Of a stretch of 64,000 nt of DNA, positions 1 through 15,441 are shown one piece after another. The translations under genes and the position numbers were made by a program. How positions within the stretch are numbered: the first letter of the stretch is position 1; each line of letters begins with the position of its first letter. Source of the DNA: Enoplosus armatus (Eukaryota > Chordata > Actinopteri > Centrarchiformes > Enoplosidae); contig NC_092201.1 in assembly GCF_043641665.1 (NCBI RefSeq), forward strand, positions 916,001 through 980,000, written 5' to 3'. The notes beneath the pieces are model-generated. The model was not told the origin of the DNA and ran no database searches. It saw only the letters and a program-made list of their open reading frames with translations.

Positions 1-3990
<3,990 letters not shown>

Positions 3991-6860
3991 CAGAGCTGGA
4001 CCCCCCTCACCCCCCTCAGAGCATCACTACCAAGTGCCTCCTGCATCAGGCCTCTGAGACAGCAGCGCCCCCCGGTGTCCAGACCGAGACCGACCACCAA
4101 ACGTGTGCTTCACCTGGAGACGAGTCAGAGGACGACGACAAACAAACCAGCCATTCGAGAAGTGCCTCTCCTTCTTTTCAGTTCCCGCTGTGTCCTGAGG
4201 TCGTCTCCGTGGCAACGGGATCACGTGACCTCAGTGTGAAGAGGCGTTGGCTGAACTCTGACCAGGAAGGAGACGGAAGTGAAGAATGTGTGTTTTCCTG
4301 TAAATATCCTGCTGCTTTACTCACCGAGACGCCTCGCCGTCTCTTTTCTTTTTTAAATCTACGACGACGTGACGTCGAGTGTTTTTCTACGAGAGGAAAC
4401 GGAAAACGTAGACGGCTTCGAGCGTCCGATCACCTCCTCATGTTTGTTAAGACACAGGAAGTGGATCACTCGTCGCTCAGCTCACTTCTTTTTATTGATT
4501 CACTCACAGGTGTTTTCCTCAGTGACTCGTTTAAATGTCACACATATGAAAAAACAAACAGATGTTCGTCACAGCAGCACCTGGAGAACCTGGAACCAGC
4601 AGCGACTCGGTCCTTTTCACGTTTCCATGTGAAAATCAACACGTTTCGAAAACGCAGACTCATTCATTCATCAGATTTAAGAGGTGAGTCACAGCGCTGG
4701 TCTGAGACCTTTAGCTGGATTTAGTCGCCCCCCCACCAACACTCTATTAGAAGCAATTAGCAATTAGAATGAAACAAATACAATAAATGAACCTGGTGAA
4801 ACGAGCTTATTTTACTTAAAACAAATAGTAAATAATCGAGTGATTATTTACTCACTGGGAGTGAGTCCCAGCTGAGAGTTACTACAGTATTTCAGATCTG
4901 AGTGGATAATTAGTTACGTTAACAAATAAAATAATAATGCTAATAAACTGAGGAGCTCTCTGAACAAAGAATAAGTTAACGAGAGTCTGACTCTTACAGA
5001 TTTTTACTAAGTGTTACAGAAACAAAGGAACCAGAATAGTTTGTTTTCTTCAGATTCTGTTGAATTTCAAACACAAACAGGCGACGGACATTTCAATAAA
5101 TCAGCACGTCGTCGACTTTAAAACTAAAGAAGGAAAACAGTCACACAAACCCAGCTTTGACTTTTTACTGGCTTTTGTTTAAAAACTGCGACTCAAACTG
5201 GAAGTGACTTGAAAAACTCCCAAAGTGACACCAGAGAAGATGAATTTAAAGGGAAACTGGAGTAAAAGTGACCACAGGACGCGTCCTGACTGGATCAACA
5301 TCTGGACGAAGAGACAGATGTGTTTTCAGTTTTTATGTTTTCCTCCCTCTGAGCTCCTGAAGCCTTAAATCTGACAGACTGTAACTTTAATGTTTCTTCA
5401 CTTCATGTTCGTTGAAACGAACCTGGAAAACTTTCTGTCACAACAACCAGCGAAGATCTGAGTTTTCATCTGTTGGAGCAGAAACCTCTGGATCGCTCTA
5501 CGTGATCAGAGCTGCAGATAAACATCTGTCTGTCAAATATCAACAACAAACGTTCAGAGGCTTGTTGACATTTTTTAAAAATAAAATGTTTTGTTGATTA
5601 ACAGAAAATGTATAAACGATGTCGATAATTCTCAAATGAAATCGTTAAACAAACATTTAGCAGTAAAACATTACAAGAATAAAACAAATTTAAAAGTTAC
5701 ACCTGAATTCTAATATTATGAATTATTTCTCAGACTTATGGCTTTATGGTTAAAATGTTATGATTTTGGTGTTTAAGAAGGAAGATTGAGAAAAGAAAAA
5801 TCATCATTTTAGAAGAATTAGTTGTGATTTTTAGTAAGAATTAATATATAAAACTAATTAATTTACAAGAAAAAGTATAATATAATGAGAAAAGGCACTT
5901 TTAATATTGTGAGAATATATCAACATAGTTTCTCATATCAGCTGTTGGAGACTAAATATTGACCCAGAGAAATGAAAACGTTGATCTATTTGAAACGGTC
6001 GTAGACGATCGCGGCGTCTCTTAACAGTGAAACAGGAGTTGGAGGAGAATCTGCCGTTATTGATGGGTTATTATCAGCGATTGATTTGCACTCAGAGACG
6101 AAGCCATCCCCGACCGTCAGGTTCTCTCTGTGGTGTCTAACAGTGACACTCTCCTCCGTCAGTGCTGATGATGTAGTTTAGTTTCTCCAGCTGAATGTAT
6201 CCACGCTGATCAATAACACCATTGATGAGCAACATGACAGTTTGCACTGTAAAACGCTTTCAGAACCTTTTTGAAACCTGTTTGTTAAACGTTTGGTTCC
6301 TTCATCAGTTTCATGCTCTTTGTACACAGACACAGTTCATGTGCATGTTGTCGTCACTTCTGTTGCTCCAGTTTATTTATTCAAATACACGTTACCAGAA
6401 AAACTGACGCGTGTGGGGGTTTTCCTGATTTCTTCATCTACGGTTTCATTCATGTCTTTAAAAGGAGATTTCTATGAGCTGCAGCTCCACTGCTGGTCTG
6501 AGACACTTCACTATTATCGTCTTTATTACTGGAGGTTCCGCTTTTGTAAAATCAGATAAAGAGAAGTTTGCTGGAGACAAAAAGGGTGTCGACGCACTTT
6601 AAACGACTTCAGCATTAGTTCCTTTATAACATGGAGACAAGTATCAGAAGGGAACGTCTTTCCATTTTTAAAACCTGTTTAGAAAAGAGGATCATTTCTA
6701 AAGACATTTTGGGGGTTTTGGGGGAACTACAACAGAAGCAGGAGGTGAATGTTTGCTCTTCTTCTGGAGCCGACAGTAAAACTAAAACACAGAGTCAGAG
6801 AGCAGCAGGGATGGTGGTTTGTTTCCTTTTATTCCCCAATAAATGTCTGTACAAATGTTC
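3991..6860 (+). other. kiaa0930: kiaa0930 3' UTR (extent inferred)
   Basis: Sequence after the stop at 3988-3990. Candidate AATAAA signals on this strand are at 4782, 5095 and 6838, so the UTR is between about 0.8 and 2.9 kb long. Its first 730 bp keep one frame open to 4724 (see findings). The part from 4.7 to 6.8 kb is A/T-rich and shows no other gene I can support. Confidence 0.55.
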
Positions 6861-7540
6861 TCAGACGATGACAGCATGCCTGATCTCGACGGCCGAACCG
6901 AAGGCCACACAAAGGACACTTGGAAAACAACAGAGTCCATGTTTACAGAAAATAAAAACTAAGAACAGCTGGTCTGTTTCACACCCTTCTCAGAAGCTCT
7001 TCAGCGGGAAACATTCACACGAGGTTCAATCAGTGAGAGTACAAATCCTGCCGACACAATAAATAGTTTCCAGAGCGAAGAACACTCAGCAGACGCACAA
7101 AGTCCTAAAAAATCAACGGTTACTGCAAGTATTTAATTTGTAAAACCAAATCGACTGGACCTTTATTTACTCAGTGGTAAGGATCGTAGATGTCACACAA
7201 TAATAATTCATCTGATTCGCACGTTCAGTCACTCGACGACCAAATTAAAACAGTAAAATCAAACAGCGACTGATGAGAACATCGTTCTGTTTCTAATAAA
7301 AACAGCAGCAGCGTCGGACCGGAGGAATGTAGCCGAGTCGAAGAGCGACGACCTGCTCTGATGTCTGGGATTCAAAATAAAGCAACATGTTTCACAGTAT
7401 GACGACCGATGTATTGTGGAGACTGAGAGACTGAGGGAGACGTGATCTACCAGGATGATGAAGGACTGTGTGTTTATGAGTGTGTGATAGAACCGGAGGG
7501 GTGAGCTCGGTGAGTCTGGAGGGTCCGAGGATGACCGGGT
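6820..7540 (-). other. nup50: nup50 3' UTR (extent inferred)
   Basis: Minus-strand sequence from the nup50 stop (7543-7541) to the AATAAA at 6833-6828. Another minus-strand TTTATT is near 7163, so a shorter form is possible. No gene on either strand is recognised here. Confidence 0.5.
6828..6843. terminator. Opposed poly(A) signals for kiaa0930 (+) and nup50 (-)
   Basis: The sequence TTTATTCCCCAATAAA places a minus-strand AATAAA (6828-6833) four bases from a plus-strand AATAAA (6838-6843). Each is followed on its own strand by T/GT-rich sequence: TGTCTGTACAAATGTTCT on plus, TGTGTTTTAGTTTTAC on minus. The site lies between two convergent genes, about 700 bases past the nup50 stop. Its use by either transcript is inferred. 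Confidence 0.55.
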
Positions 7541-10500
7541 TCAGCCTTTCTTCTCCTCCAGGGTCTTGTGGAGCTCGTCGGCGTCCCCGGCGGTCTTGAC
7601 TCGGATGAGGAGGGGGACGGGGCTGCTGGTGTTCTTGTCGTCGACGGGCGGGTTGGGGACGCAGACCACCATCACGTTGTTCTTCCCGACCCGAGAGCAC
7701 GGCATGGACGCCTGCACGATGATGTTCAGCAGGATGTTTCCTAACGAGGACCAGAGATCCAGGTTTAGTTTCAACACTTCAACTGCTTTCATTACAGATT
7801 CATCCTTTAGTCTATAAAGTGTCAGCAAATGACGACAAATGACGTCTTCATTTTACTTTAAATTCAACTTCAACTCCTTTCAGTGGTTGAGCTTTTGATG
7901 CTGATTCATTTCTGCCAAACAAAACCTCCAAACACATTTTAAACTGTCTCAAATATTTTAACGACCATTTTTCATCTGTTAATAATAGCTTTTATAATAA
8001 CCAAAATATTAAAAAAAAACGCCAAAAACCATGTGGATCGCAGTCAGGACTGGATGATCCTGAGCAGGACCAGCGTTACCACGGCAACGTTACTGTATGA
8101 ACGGTGGCTGGATTTAAGACACCTGTGAGCTACACAGTCAAGTGTTCCTCTGTTGGACCAGCAGGTGGAGCTGTTTGACAGTCTGACTTACAGACTGGGG
8201 GGGGGGGGGGGGGGGGGGTCTGTGTCTGGGAGTTTGTCCTTTGAATATTTGAGTGTTTAAATGATTTATCACCTTCAGGTTGTCGACTGTCTCTACAGGA
8301 CAGAGTGGAGACAGAACACTTAAGAACAAACAGGTTTAGTTTGTCCCCGTCAGCTGAGTAACTTTGAGTTTTTGGCGTTTTTCAACATTTTAAGACAAAA
8401 TAAAAAGCAGATAAAGAGGATGTATCATCATCATCAAATCAAAGTAGTTGCAGCTCTCGTGTGCATTCAGGAAGTGCTGTATGACCTCAGCGTGTTGCAT
8501 CACCATGACAATATAGGACTTAATTATTTGGGGATCCTTCAGCAGGTCTTGGGGGGGGGGGGGGGGGTATATATATTACCCAGATTGGTGTCGGCGCGGA
8601 TGATCATCTGAGTTTTTCCCTCCTCCATCTGTTTGAGGTGCAGAGTTCCCACTCCTTTCTCTTTGAACTCTGAGTCCTTCTTGTAGAACAGTTTACACCT
8701 GACAGAAACAAGTGAACACACATTAACATCACATCTATTAGTGACGGCATGTTCATGTTCACATGTTCTACAAAGCAAAAAGACATTTCAAATAAAACTG
8801 ACGAAAGATAAATAAACAGCAACTTCAGGAACGAAGCATATTTGATTACATCACAGTCTGACGGCTAAAATCTCAGTTTTTTTAAATGGAATCTGGTGGA
8901 ACAAACATTACTTTAAATGGAAAGAATGTGACAGACGTCTTTTTTCCTTCTAGATTCTCTCATAAATACACTCAGAGAAGCTCTGTGAGGTCTTTTATAT
9001 TATATTATACAAATGTAGTCAGTTACAGTTAATCCATTATTTCTTTATTGGTTGTCTTATATCTTTTTATTGCCCCCCCCCCCCCCCCCAACAAAAACCT
9101 CAGGGGTCAAAACATTTCTACAATGTAAAATCAAATTTTTCCCCTTAAGGCTTTAAAAAGTAAACTTTGGGAAGAGGAAACTGATTGAGATATAATGAAC
9201 CTGTAATGAGAGGTTGCAGGTAAAACGGTGCCAGCATCATATCAACACACGTACTTCTTTGAGTAGAAGGCGTCGTCCTCTTTCACCTCTTTCACCTCAG
9301 GTTTGGGCGGCTCCTCCGACTCTTCATCTCCGTTCTCGTCTGCAGAAAGAAAAAAATAACATTTTCTATGTAATCAGACTGTCAGGAGTCATGTGACCTT
9401 CACCGTCTCTGATTCCAGAGAAAAATCAAAACATAAAAACAAGGAGGCTGAAACGACTTGTCGATCAACAGAATATTCATCAGAATTAAATCCTTTTTAA
9501 GCCCAAAACTGGTTGTGACCTCCCAAATGTGAAGATATCCTTAAAGTATCTTTAGGTTTTGGCCCGATGGTCAAAATAATATATCTTCTATTAATAATAA
9601 TAAACGTTAATTGCAGCCTTACTTGACATGACGCCTTCTTTAATCTCCTTAATACAGATGATTGTTTCTGTCTGTTAATTACAAACTGACAAAGGCGACT
9701 TCTTTACTATATTCACACTCATTAATTAACAATTCAACCAAATAAAGAGAGACACTAACTGCAGTGTCACTGCTTCTTCCAGCCTTTTGACATAACTTCC
9801 TGTTTTACTTTGATATGACAGTAAATTGAATATCATTGGGTTCCCAGTTGTTGTTCGCTCTTCCAGGAGTTAAACATCAGTGTTGAATCCCTCCGACTGA
9901 ATCTTAATCAACTATCAGTGACCGTACCACAAATTAATCCAGAAGGAAAAAAGAATGAAAAGTACTATTTGTTTAACCAGACTACATTAAAAAAACATGA
10001 GGTTTTAGCTTGAGCTGAAACAATTAACCGATTAATCGAAAGAATCTAGTTTATTGACAGAAAATGATCTGCAACAATTTGGATCGATAAATCTCATTTA
10101 TTTTACTGGTTTCTTCATCTTCATCTTCATTTAATGGACGGAACAACGACTGCAACTAGTGATTATTTTCTCGATTCATTAAGCAGTGACAACTTTCCAG
10201 AGTCCAAAGTGATGTCTTTAAGTTGCTTTGCTTTGTCCGACTGACAGTTCAAAACACAACAATGTTTCATTTACTATCAAATATTAGAAAAACAAGCAGC
10301 ACATTGGAGAAGCTGGAACCAGCGAATATATTTGGCACTTTTGGCTGAAACGATGTACCTGCAGGCTTAACGTCCTCAGGTTTCTTCCCGCTGAAGGACA
10401 GTGGGGCAGCAGATCCAGGAGCTCCAAACAGGGAGGTCTGGCTGGAGGAGGTGCTGGAGGAGAAGGAGAAGCTGGGGGGAGTCGATTTGGACCCTAAGGA

Positions 10501-13404
10501 GCCGAGAACCGAGCTGTCCACCTTCTGACCAAAGTTAAACGTGACGCCGGTGCTGCTTTTGTCCCGGGCTGAGTCTTCTGTCGTGTTTTTGCCAAAGGAG
10601 AACAAAGCGGCGGCCGGAGCCGCCGAGCTGCTCCTGCTGCTGGAGGAGGAAGATGAGGGAGGAGGAGGAGGGGTGGCTGCGGCTGGCAGCATCCCTCCCT
10701 GCTTCTTCTCCTCGGAGCCTCCGTCAGCAGCCCCGGCTCCATACTGCCGCTCGATGCTGGCCAGGTGCCGCTCATAATCCCTGAAGATGGGGTTGAGATC
10801 ACACAGAGGGTTGTCGTTCACGTGCTTGGTGATCCAGTCCCGCACCGAGCAGTTGAGAGCGGTGAGCTGCCGGCTGTACTCCTTGTTGCCGACACTGCTG
10901 CTGCTGCAGGAGCTCGAGCTTTGAGTCGGGCTCGGGGCGGAGCCATTGGTCTGCTTGGCTGTGATGTCAGCGGTGGGCTTGGCGGAGGTGGGGCCGTTGA
11001 ATGTTAGACCTGAGGTGACGGAGGGAGAAGCGTTAGTGTGACGGCAGCTGGATGAGGCTAGGCCCCCTCCCCCTCTGCAGCACCCCATCCTGCCCTGCAG
11101 CGACACGACGAGCAGCCAGACACAAACACACAGACCCCCCCCCCCCCGATTCAGCTCCATTACACCAATACCAAACCGAGAACCCTCGACAATGGAGCAG
11201 ATTTTCAACTCCATTACATGTCAACAGCCGACTGGAACCAGCCAGCAGAGAGCACGACCCTTAATGTAATATACAATATTAATACAATACAATGTTCAAC
11301 TGATCTGAAATCAGGTCACAATCCAGTTTAAAGGCGAAGAAACGGCATCCTGAAAATAAAACAACACATGATGCCAAAGTCGACTTCAATAACCGATATC
11401 AGCCTGGAGAGATGAACGATGTATCGGTGGCCAATAACAGAGACAATGACATCATTGTTTTTGTTCCAATCAGCTGATAATAACGTTCTCAGAGATCATG
11501 TTAGAGGAGTGATGAAGCTTTCGGTAACCTCTCATCAGTCTGTGTATTCATGCTGTACAATAAGCAGAGAGGGTGCTAATTATATTTGTTATATTCGTTA
11601 ACATTTACAATAACTACATCTCGTCTTTCCTCGAGCCTGTAAATATAACTAAATTAAAACTGTAGCCTTGAAGTACTGTTAAATCAGTATCGACCACAAC
11701 AAACAGATAATTATTGGTTATTGTTATCATCATATTATTATCATGAACATCAGGAGTGTAAGCAACAAAAAAATATGAAAGAACCGAAAAGCTGCAGCGA
11801 TGACGTGATGAGTGACGGCTTTCGTGTTTTGTGAAAATGAACACAAACATTAGAAAACACCTGCCAACGTTCCCTGAATCAGCTGTTTTATTGGTGCTGG
11901 TATCTCATGCTGTGATCAAAGAATGAAATTAAAGATGGCTGCCTCAGTGTGTTGGTGCAGACTGTTTTGTTGCGCTTCTTACACCAGAGAAGAGATTATG
12001 AACATCCTCCGCCATTTTAACAGAGGGCATCTACGCCATGAACGCCAAATATAACAGAAATAATAGCAGTTTATTAAATAACCGTGGAGGAGAAAACTTT
12101 GGATCATTGTTAGAGTACAATCAGCAGTACTCTGACCACGTCACGGTCCACCTGATCCCTGCAGACGGGCACTAATTAAAGCTCCACAAACCAACACATT
12201 ATTAGCCTCACTCTCCTCTGCAAACAACGTGTCCCCTCAGAGTTTCCTCTTTGTCGGGCACATATACTGCTCTCCCTCTCAAACAGTCACACTGGATTGT
12301 TTTAACGTGTCATGGCCACAGCCGCTCCAGCCCAGCGGTGGTTGTTCTGTCTGTTTGACCAGTAGAAAGTCACTCCTTCATGACTAATAAAAACCACACC
12401 TCTAACTTTATTGGCTGATATTTAAAGTTCAACAACAACAATCAGCAGAGTCACACTGAAGCCAACAGTTCTCACCAGGTGTAGCGGTGGATGTTGCAGC
12501 AGGAGATGAGAAACCTCCGAATGACGGACTGATGCTGTTTCCGTTGGTCAGACCGCTGAGGCCCTTAAAGCCTCCTCCGTTACCAAAACCAGAAAATGCT
12601 GTTGGAGTCGAGGCTCCACTCGCTGCTGACGAGGCCAAAGAAAACCCTTTAAAACCTTTAAAGGTTCCTCCACTCTCAGCCTGAAACAAAGGAAAACATT
12701 TAGACATGAACAAAACTGAATAAATGTATGATCTTTATAATTTCTAAAAAACGTTCTAAGATCGATTTATGGACACAGAAAGCAGATTGTTATTTACTAA
12801 ATATCTCAAACACAAGTTATATTAAATAATATGCTGACGTTTCTGGTTTTACCTCTCCAATATTTCTGCGTTTGGCCTTCTTAATGGCCCGGTTCTTCAA
12901 CACATCTTCACTTGCAACTGAAAACGTCCCGGCCTGATGGAGGACAACATGCATCAATAACATACGAGATATCTGAACTCTGGTTGCTTGTCTCTCCCTC
13001 TTCCACTTCATTTATATTGGCGTTTTGAATCATCACAGTCCAGTTTCAAACAAAAACCCACAGTTGTTCAGGAGTAAAAAGCTGTAAACTGGGGGTGAAT
13101 TTGGAGATGCTACAAATGCACCCGGGAGTACATCTTTAAAGATCATTAACTAACAAAAACAAAAGGATGCAACACCATTTACCTCACCTTCTACTGGTTA
13201 TTGCTCTTACCAGTTTATAATAACCACTCTCTTGTTACCAACATCAATGATCATGTTTGTTATTTGAGGTTGTACAAGAATATTTCTGTTAGCATTCGTC
13301 TGAATTTATTGAATGTCTGTGTTTATGTGACTCACCTCCTCTCCCTCCTCCTCCTGATCCCAGTTCCTGTCCGTTAGCTCTTTATCAGCAATCCTCTTCG
13401 CCAT
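7541..13404 (-). CDS. nup50: Nucleoporin NUP50 (Npap60), complete coding region
   Basis: Read as complement(join(7541..7740, 8580..8698, 9255..9339, 10359..11009, 12476..12680, 12853..12933, 13336..13404)), 1410 nt, 469 residues (human about 468). All junctions are in frame with GT-AG borders. NUP50 sits at the nuclear basket and nucleoplasm, binds importin-alpha and helps release import cargo in the Ran cycle. Residues 1-50 (MAKRIADKELTDRNWDQEEE...FSVASEDVLKNRAIKKAKRRN) match the importin-alpha-binding/NLS end. FG motifs are dispersed through about residues 55-330 (FSGFGNGGGF, FSFGKN, FNFGQKVDSSVLGSL, SLFGAP), and the CSVRDWITKH...NPLCDLNPIFRDYE block lies within them. A Ran-binding domain fills about residues 350-469 (DAFYSKKCKLFYKKDSEFKEKG, MIIRADTNLGNILLN, NNVMVVCVPNPPVDD, DADELHKTLEEKKG). 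The central exon carries Pro/Ser-rich low-complexity insertions (PPPPPSSSSSSSRSSS) longer than in human. The start is chosen for its family match. Confidence 0.97.
8197..8218. repeat. G22 homopolymer in a nup50 intron
   Basis: Twenty-two consecutive G on the plus strand (C in the nup50 transcript), in the last intron (7741-8579). Confidence 0.97.
8551..8567. repeat. G17 homopolymer close to a nup50 5' splice site
   Basis: Seventeen G on the plus strand. In the transcript this is a C17 run beginning 13 bases into the intron after the exon ending at 8580, just past GTAATATATATA. Confidence 0.97.
9073..9089. repeat. C17 homopolymer in a nup50 intron
   Basis: Seventeen C on the plus strand, a G run in the nup50 transcript, in the intron 8699-9254. 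The rest of that intron is A/T-rich with nothing recognised. Confidence 0.97.
10010..10352. repeat. Teleost GGCTGCAAC-family element beside a nup50 exon
   Basis: GAGCTGAAACAATTAACCGA, GATTAATCG, GATCTGCAACAATTTGGATC, ATTATTTTCTCGATTCATTA, CCAAAGTGATGTCTTTAAGT and GAAGCTGGAACCAGCGAATA follow the family order also seen at 55804-56040. The ends are diffuse, and it may be two nested pieces. It reaches to within about 10 bp of the nup50 exon ending at 10359. Confidence 0.65.
11010..12475 (-). other. nup50: nup50 intron without recognised genes
   Basis: A 1.47-kb intron with a C13 run at 11135-11147 followed by mixed A/T-rich sequence. Short open frames on both strands lack family resemblance. Confidence 0.7.
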
Positions 13405-13414
13405 CCCACCTGCT
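13336..13414 (-). other. nup50: nup50 exon 2 carrying the start codon
   Basis: The acceptor TTCTGTGTTACAG precedes base 13414, the ATG is 13404-13402, and the donor GTGAGT follows 13336. Ten bases of 5' UTR lie in this exon, so most of the 5' UTR is in an upstream non-coding exon. Confidence 0.85.
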
Positions 13415-13473
13415 CTGTAACACAGAACGAGCACAGTTAGCAGGCCACCATCTCATCTAAGAAGTTCATCAGC

Positions 13474-13565
13474 AGCCAGGAGTTCAGTATGCTACTTTAT
13501 ACTTCTACTACTCTACGATTCAGAAAGAAATATTCTTTTTTACCTCCCAACAGTATATAAAATGC
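13474..13565. repeat. Fragment of the AAGTACTTTT element in nup50 intron 1
   Basis: GTATGCTACTTTATACTTCT, ACTACTCTACGATTCAG and CAACAGTATATAAAATGCAT resemble internal blocks of the family at 15115. Weak and degraded. Confidence 0.45.
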
Positions 13566-13921
13566 ATACAATTAGCTGCACCTGGAAAGCAAAATGCTAT
13601 AATAGAATAATAATATCATAAACACTGACAGGATGTTGTCTGCCTGGTGATAAGTGCCTTCACTTTTGAATTCATGATTATTATTTTTAATATTACTACC
13701 GTTATTTAAATAAAAGCATCTGAATACTTCTCCCTTAATATTATTATAATTAGAGAGACCATACGACACACCAACAGGTTCATTCATCCATTAGTTCATT
13801 GACAGAATATTAAGATTTCCAGCTTCTCAAACATGAATATATGCTGGTTTATTAGTCTTCTATGTTTGAACACTAAATAGCTTGAGTTTTGAATTGTTGG
13901 TCGTAAAAGACATTTAAATAT

Positions 13922-13926
<5 letters not shown>

Positions 13927-13954
<28 letters not shown>
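13927..13954. repeat. (TA)n microsatellite
   Basis: Fourteen TA units in the first nup50 intron (13415-14773). The rest of that intron is A/T-rich, with GTTAGC/GCTAAC-type sequence at 14420-14730. Confidence 0.9.
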
Positions 13955-13959
<5 letters not shown>

Positions 13960-14773
13960 TAACTCCATTTAGACAGACAGAGAAATGACAAAACAAATGT
14001 GTTGAATGTTATCAACAAAATACAATAAGAAGCCATAAATAATAAGAATATATAGAATAAACTAAACTACTGAGCCTAAATATTTGGACCAATATGTACT
14101 GGGATATTGCACAATGATCCTGTCCTGCAACAAACACTGTACATTAGCAGAGGAGGTCATTAACATTAGGATAATGAAAGTAATGAAAGTAATGAAATGT
14201 GAGTTCAAACCACAGCAGCTGCCATCAGTGTCGGTGTGATGTAAGAATATTCTGGAAGGATGTCGTTGGATGCCGGTGTGTGACAATAATCCAGCTCTTT
14301 CAAACACCTTTCACTCCAGTAACGTGGTGGTCTGAGGTTTAAAGAGTCGGCTACAGACCTGTTCCCCACTCAGCCCCCCACATACATAAAACTGCCATGG
14401 AGAATTTCACCCGGGTAACAGTTACTAGCGTTACTTAGTTAGCTCTTGCTTTCTGGCTAACAAGCATTAAGTAACGTTAGTTCCACAACTCAGAGAAGAT
14501 GATAACTAACCTTTCAGTCAGATTAACAGTTAACCGGGTAGAATAGTTAACTCTTACCAGCGCAGCGCTGAAAGCCTACTAATATGTTCATTCAGGTCTC
14601 TAACGTCCATCCTCAGGCTGATAGCCGGTGAGCTAACGGCAGGTTCACGCTAACCGGGCCCACACACACATTAGCAGCTAGCAGCTAACGTCATGTTAAA
14701 TGCAGTTTGAAGGCTAACATTAGCTGCTCATACAGGCTGATTTGAATGTTTAATGAATTTAAAGTTGACGTAC

Positions 14774-14930
14774 CTTTTCTGGAATGTAAATTCCGACCTC
14801 TACCTCTGAATGATTCTCAGACAGCTCCACGTACCGCAGACCGTTTCAGAGACGTTAGCTAACCACCGTCACAGGTAAAAACCGCTGTGTTTTGAACGAG
14901 CCTCTCTCACGCCGCCATTTTACATAGCGG
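14774..14930 (-). other. nup50: nup50 non-coding first exon (inferred)
   Basis: On the minus strand an exon-like stretch ends TTCCAGAAAAG before the consensus donor GTACGT (14773-14768). It is preceded by the promoter motifs at 14911-15021, and no ATG-initiated family sequence is present, so it would be 5' UTR. The transcription start is approximate, and the YY1-type motif may lie inside the transcript start as is typical. Confidence 0.6.
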
Positions 14931-15025
14931 TGTATCCGCATGGGTTCGCGGCTCGCGGGCCCCACCTCTTCGCGCATGCGCAGCAGACACAACGTTCCCT
15001 TTACCATGGGAGTTGTAGTCCATAA
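14905..15025 (-). promoter_or_regulatory. nup50: nup50 promoter: YY1, NRF1 and ZNF143 motifs
   Basis: Reading on the minus strand: GGACTACAACTCCCATGG (15021-15004) matches the ZNF143/THAP11 SBS-type element ACTACAANTCCC; GCGCATGCGC (14981-14972) is a perfect NRF1 palindrome; AAAATGGCGGC (14921-14911) is a YY1 start-region motif. The stretch is CpG-rich against A/T-rich flanks. This trio is typical of housekeeping, TATA-less promoters, which fits a nucleoporin. Binding is inferred from sequence. Confidence 0.8.
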
Positions 15026-15114
15026 CAACTGACAACTTTTTTCAAATACAAGTACAAGCTGCCAGGAAAAAGTAGATATTTTAAAGTGTGCAGAAATACC
15101 GTTAACAGTTTAAT

Positions 15115-15441
15115 ATAAATTATGATAAATTATTATAGATTAAGATGCCCAGTAGTATATAAAGTATTAAAATCAGCCCCACATTTACCAGCTGAAACAT
15201 TGAAGTGATAAACACATTAATGCATCAATAATTATAATCCAATAATATAATATATATTATTTTGAAATGGACCATTCTGCATAGTGAGTACTTTGACTTT
15301 TGGTACTTTAAGTATATTTTGATGCTAATACTTTTGTACATTTACTTAAGTAAAAAAAGGACTTTGTAGAGAGTATTATTTATACACTGTGGTATTAGTA
15401 CTTTTACTTAAGTGAAATATCTGAGTACTTCCACTACTGGA
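15115..15441 (+). repeat. Near-complete teleost AAGTACTTTT element
   Basis: Ordered landmarks: ATTATAGATTAAGATGCCCA, CAGTAGTATATAAAGTATTA, TTAATGCATCAATAATTATA, CCATTCTGCATAGTGAGTAC, GATGCTAATACTTTTGTACA, GTATTAGTACTTTTACTTAA and GAGTACTTCCACTACTGG. It lies about 90 bp upstream of the nup50 promoter. The region 15441-16860 holds no recognised gene. Confidence 0.8.
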
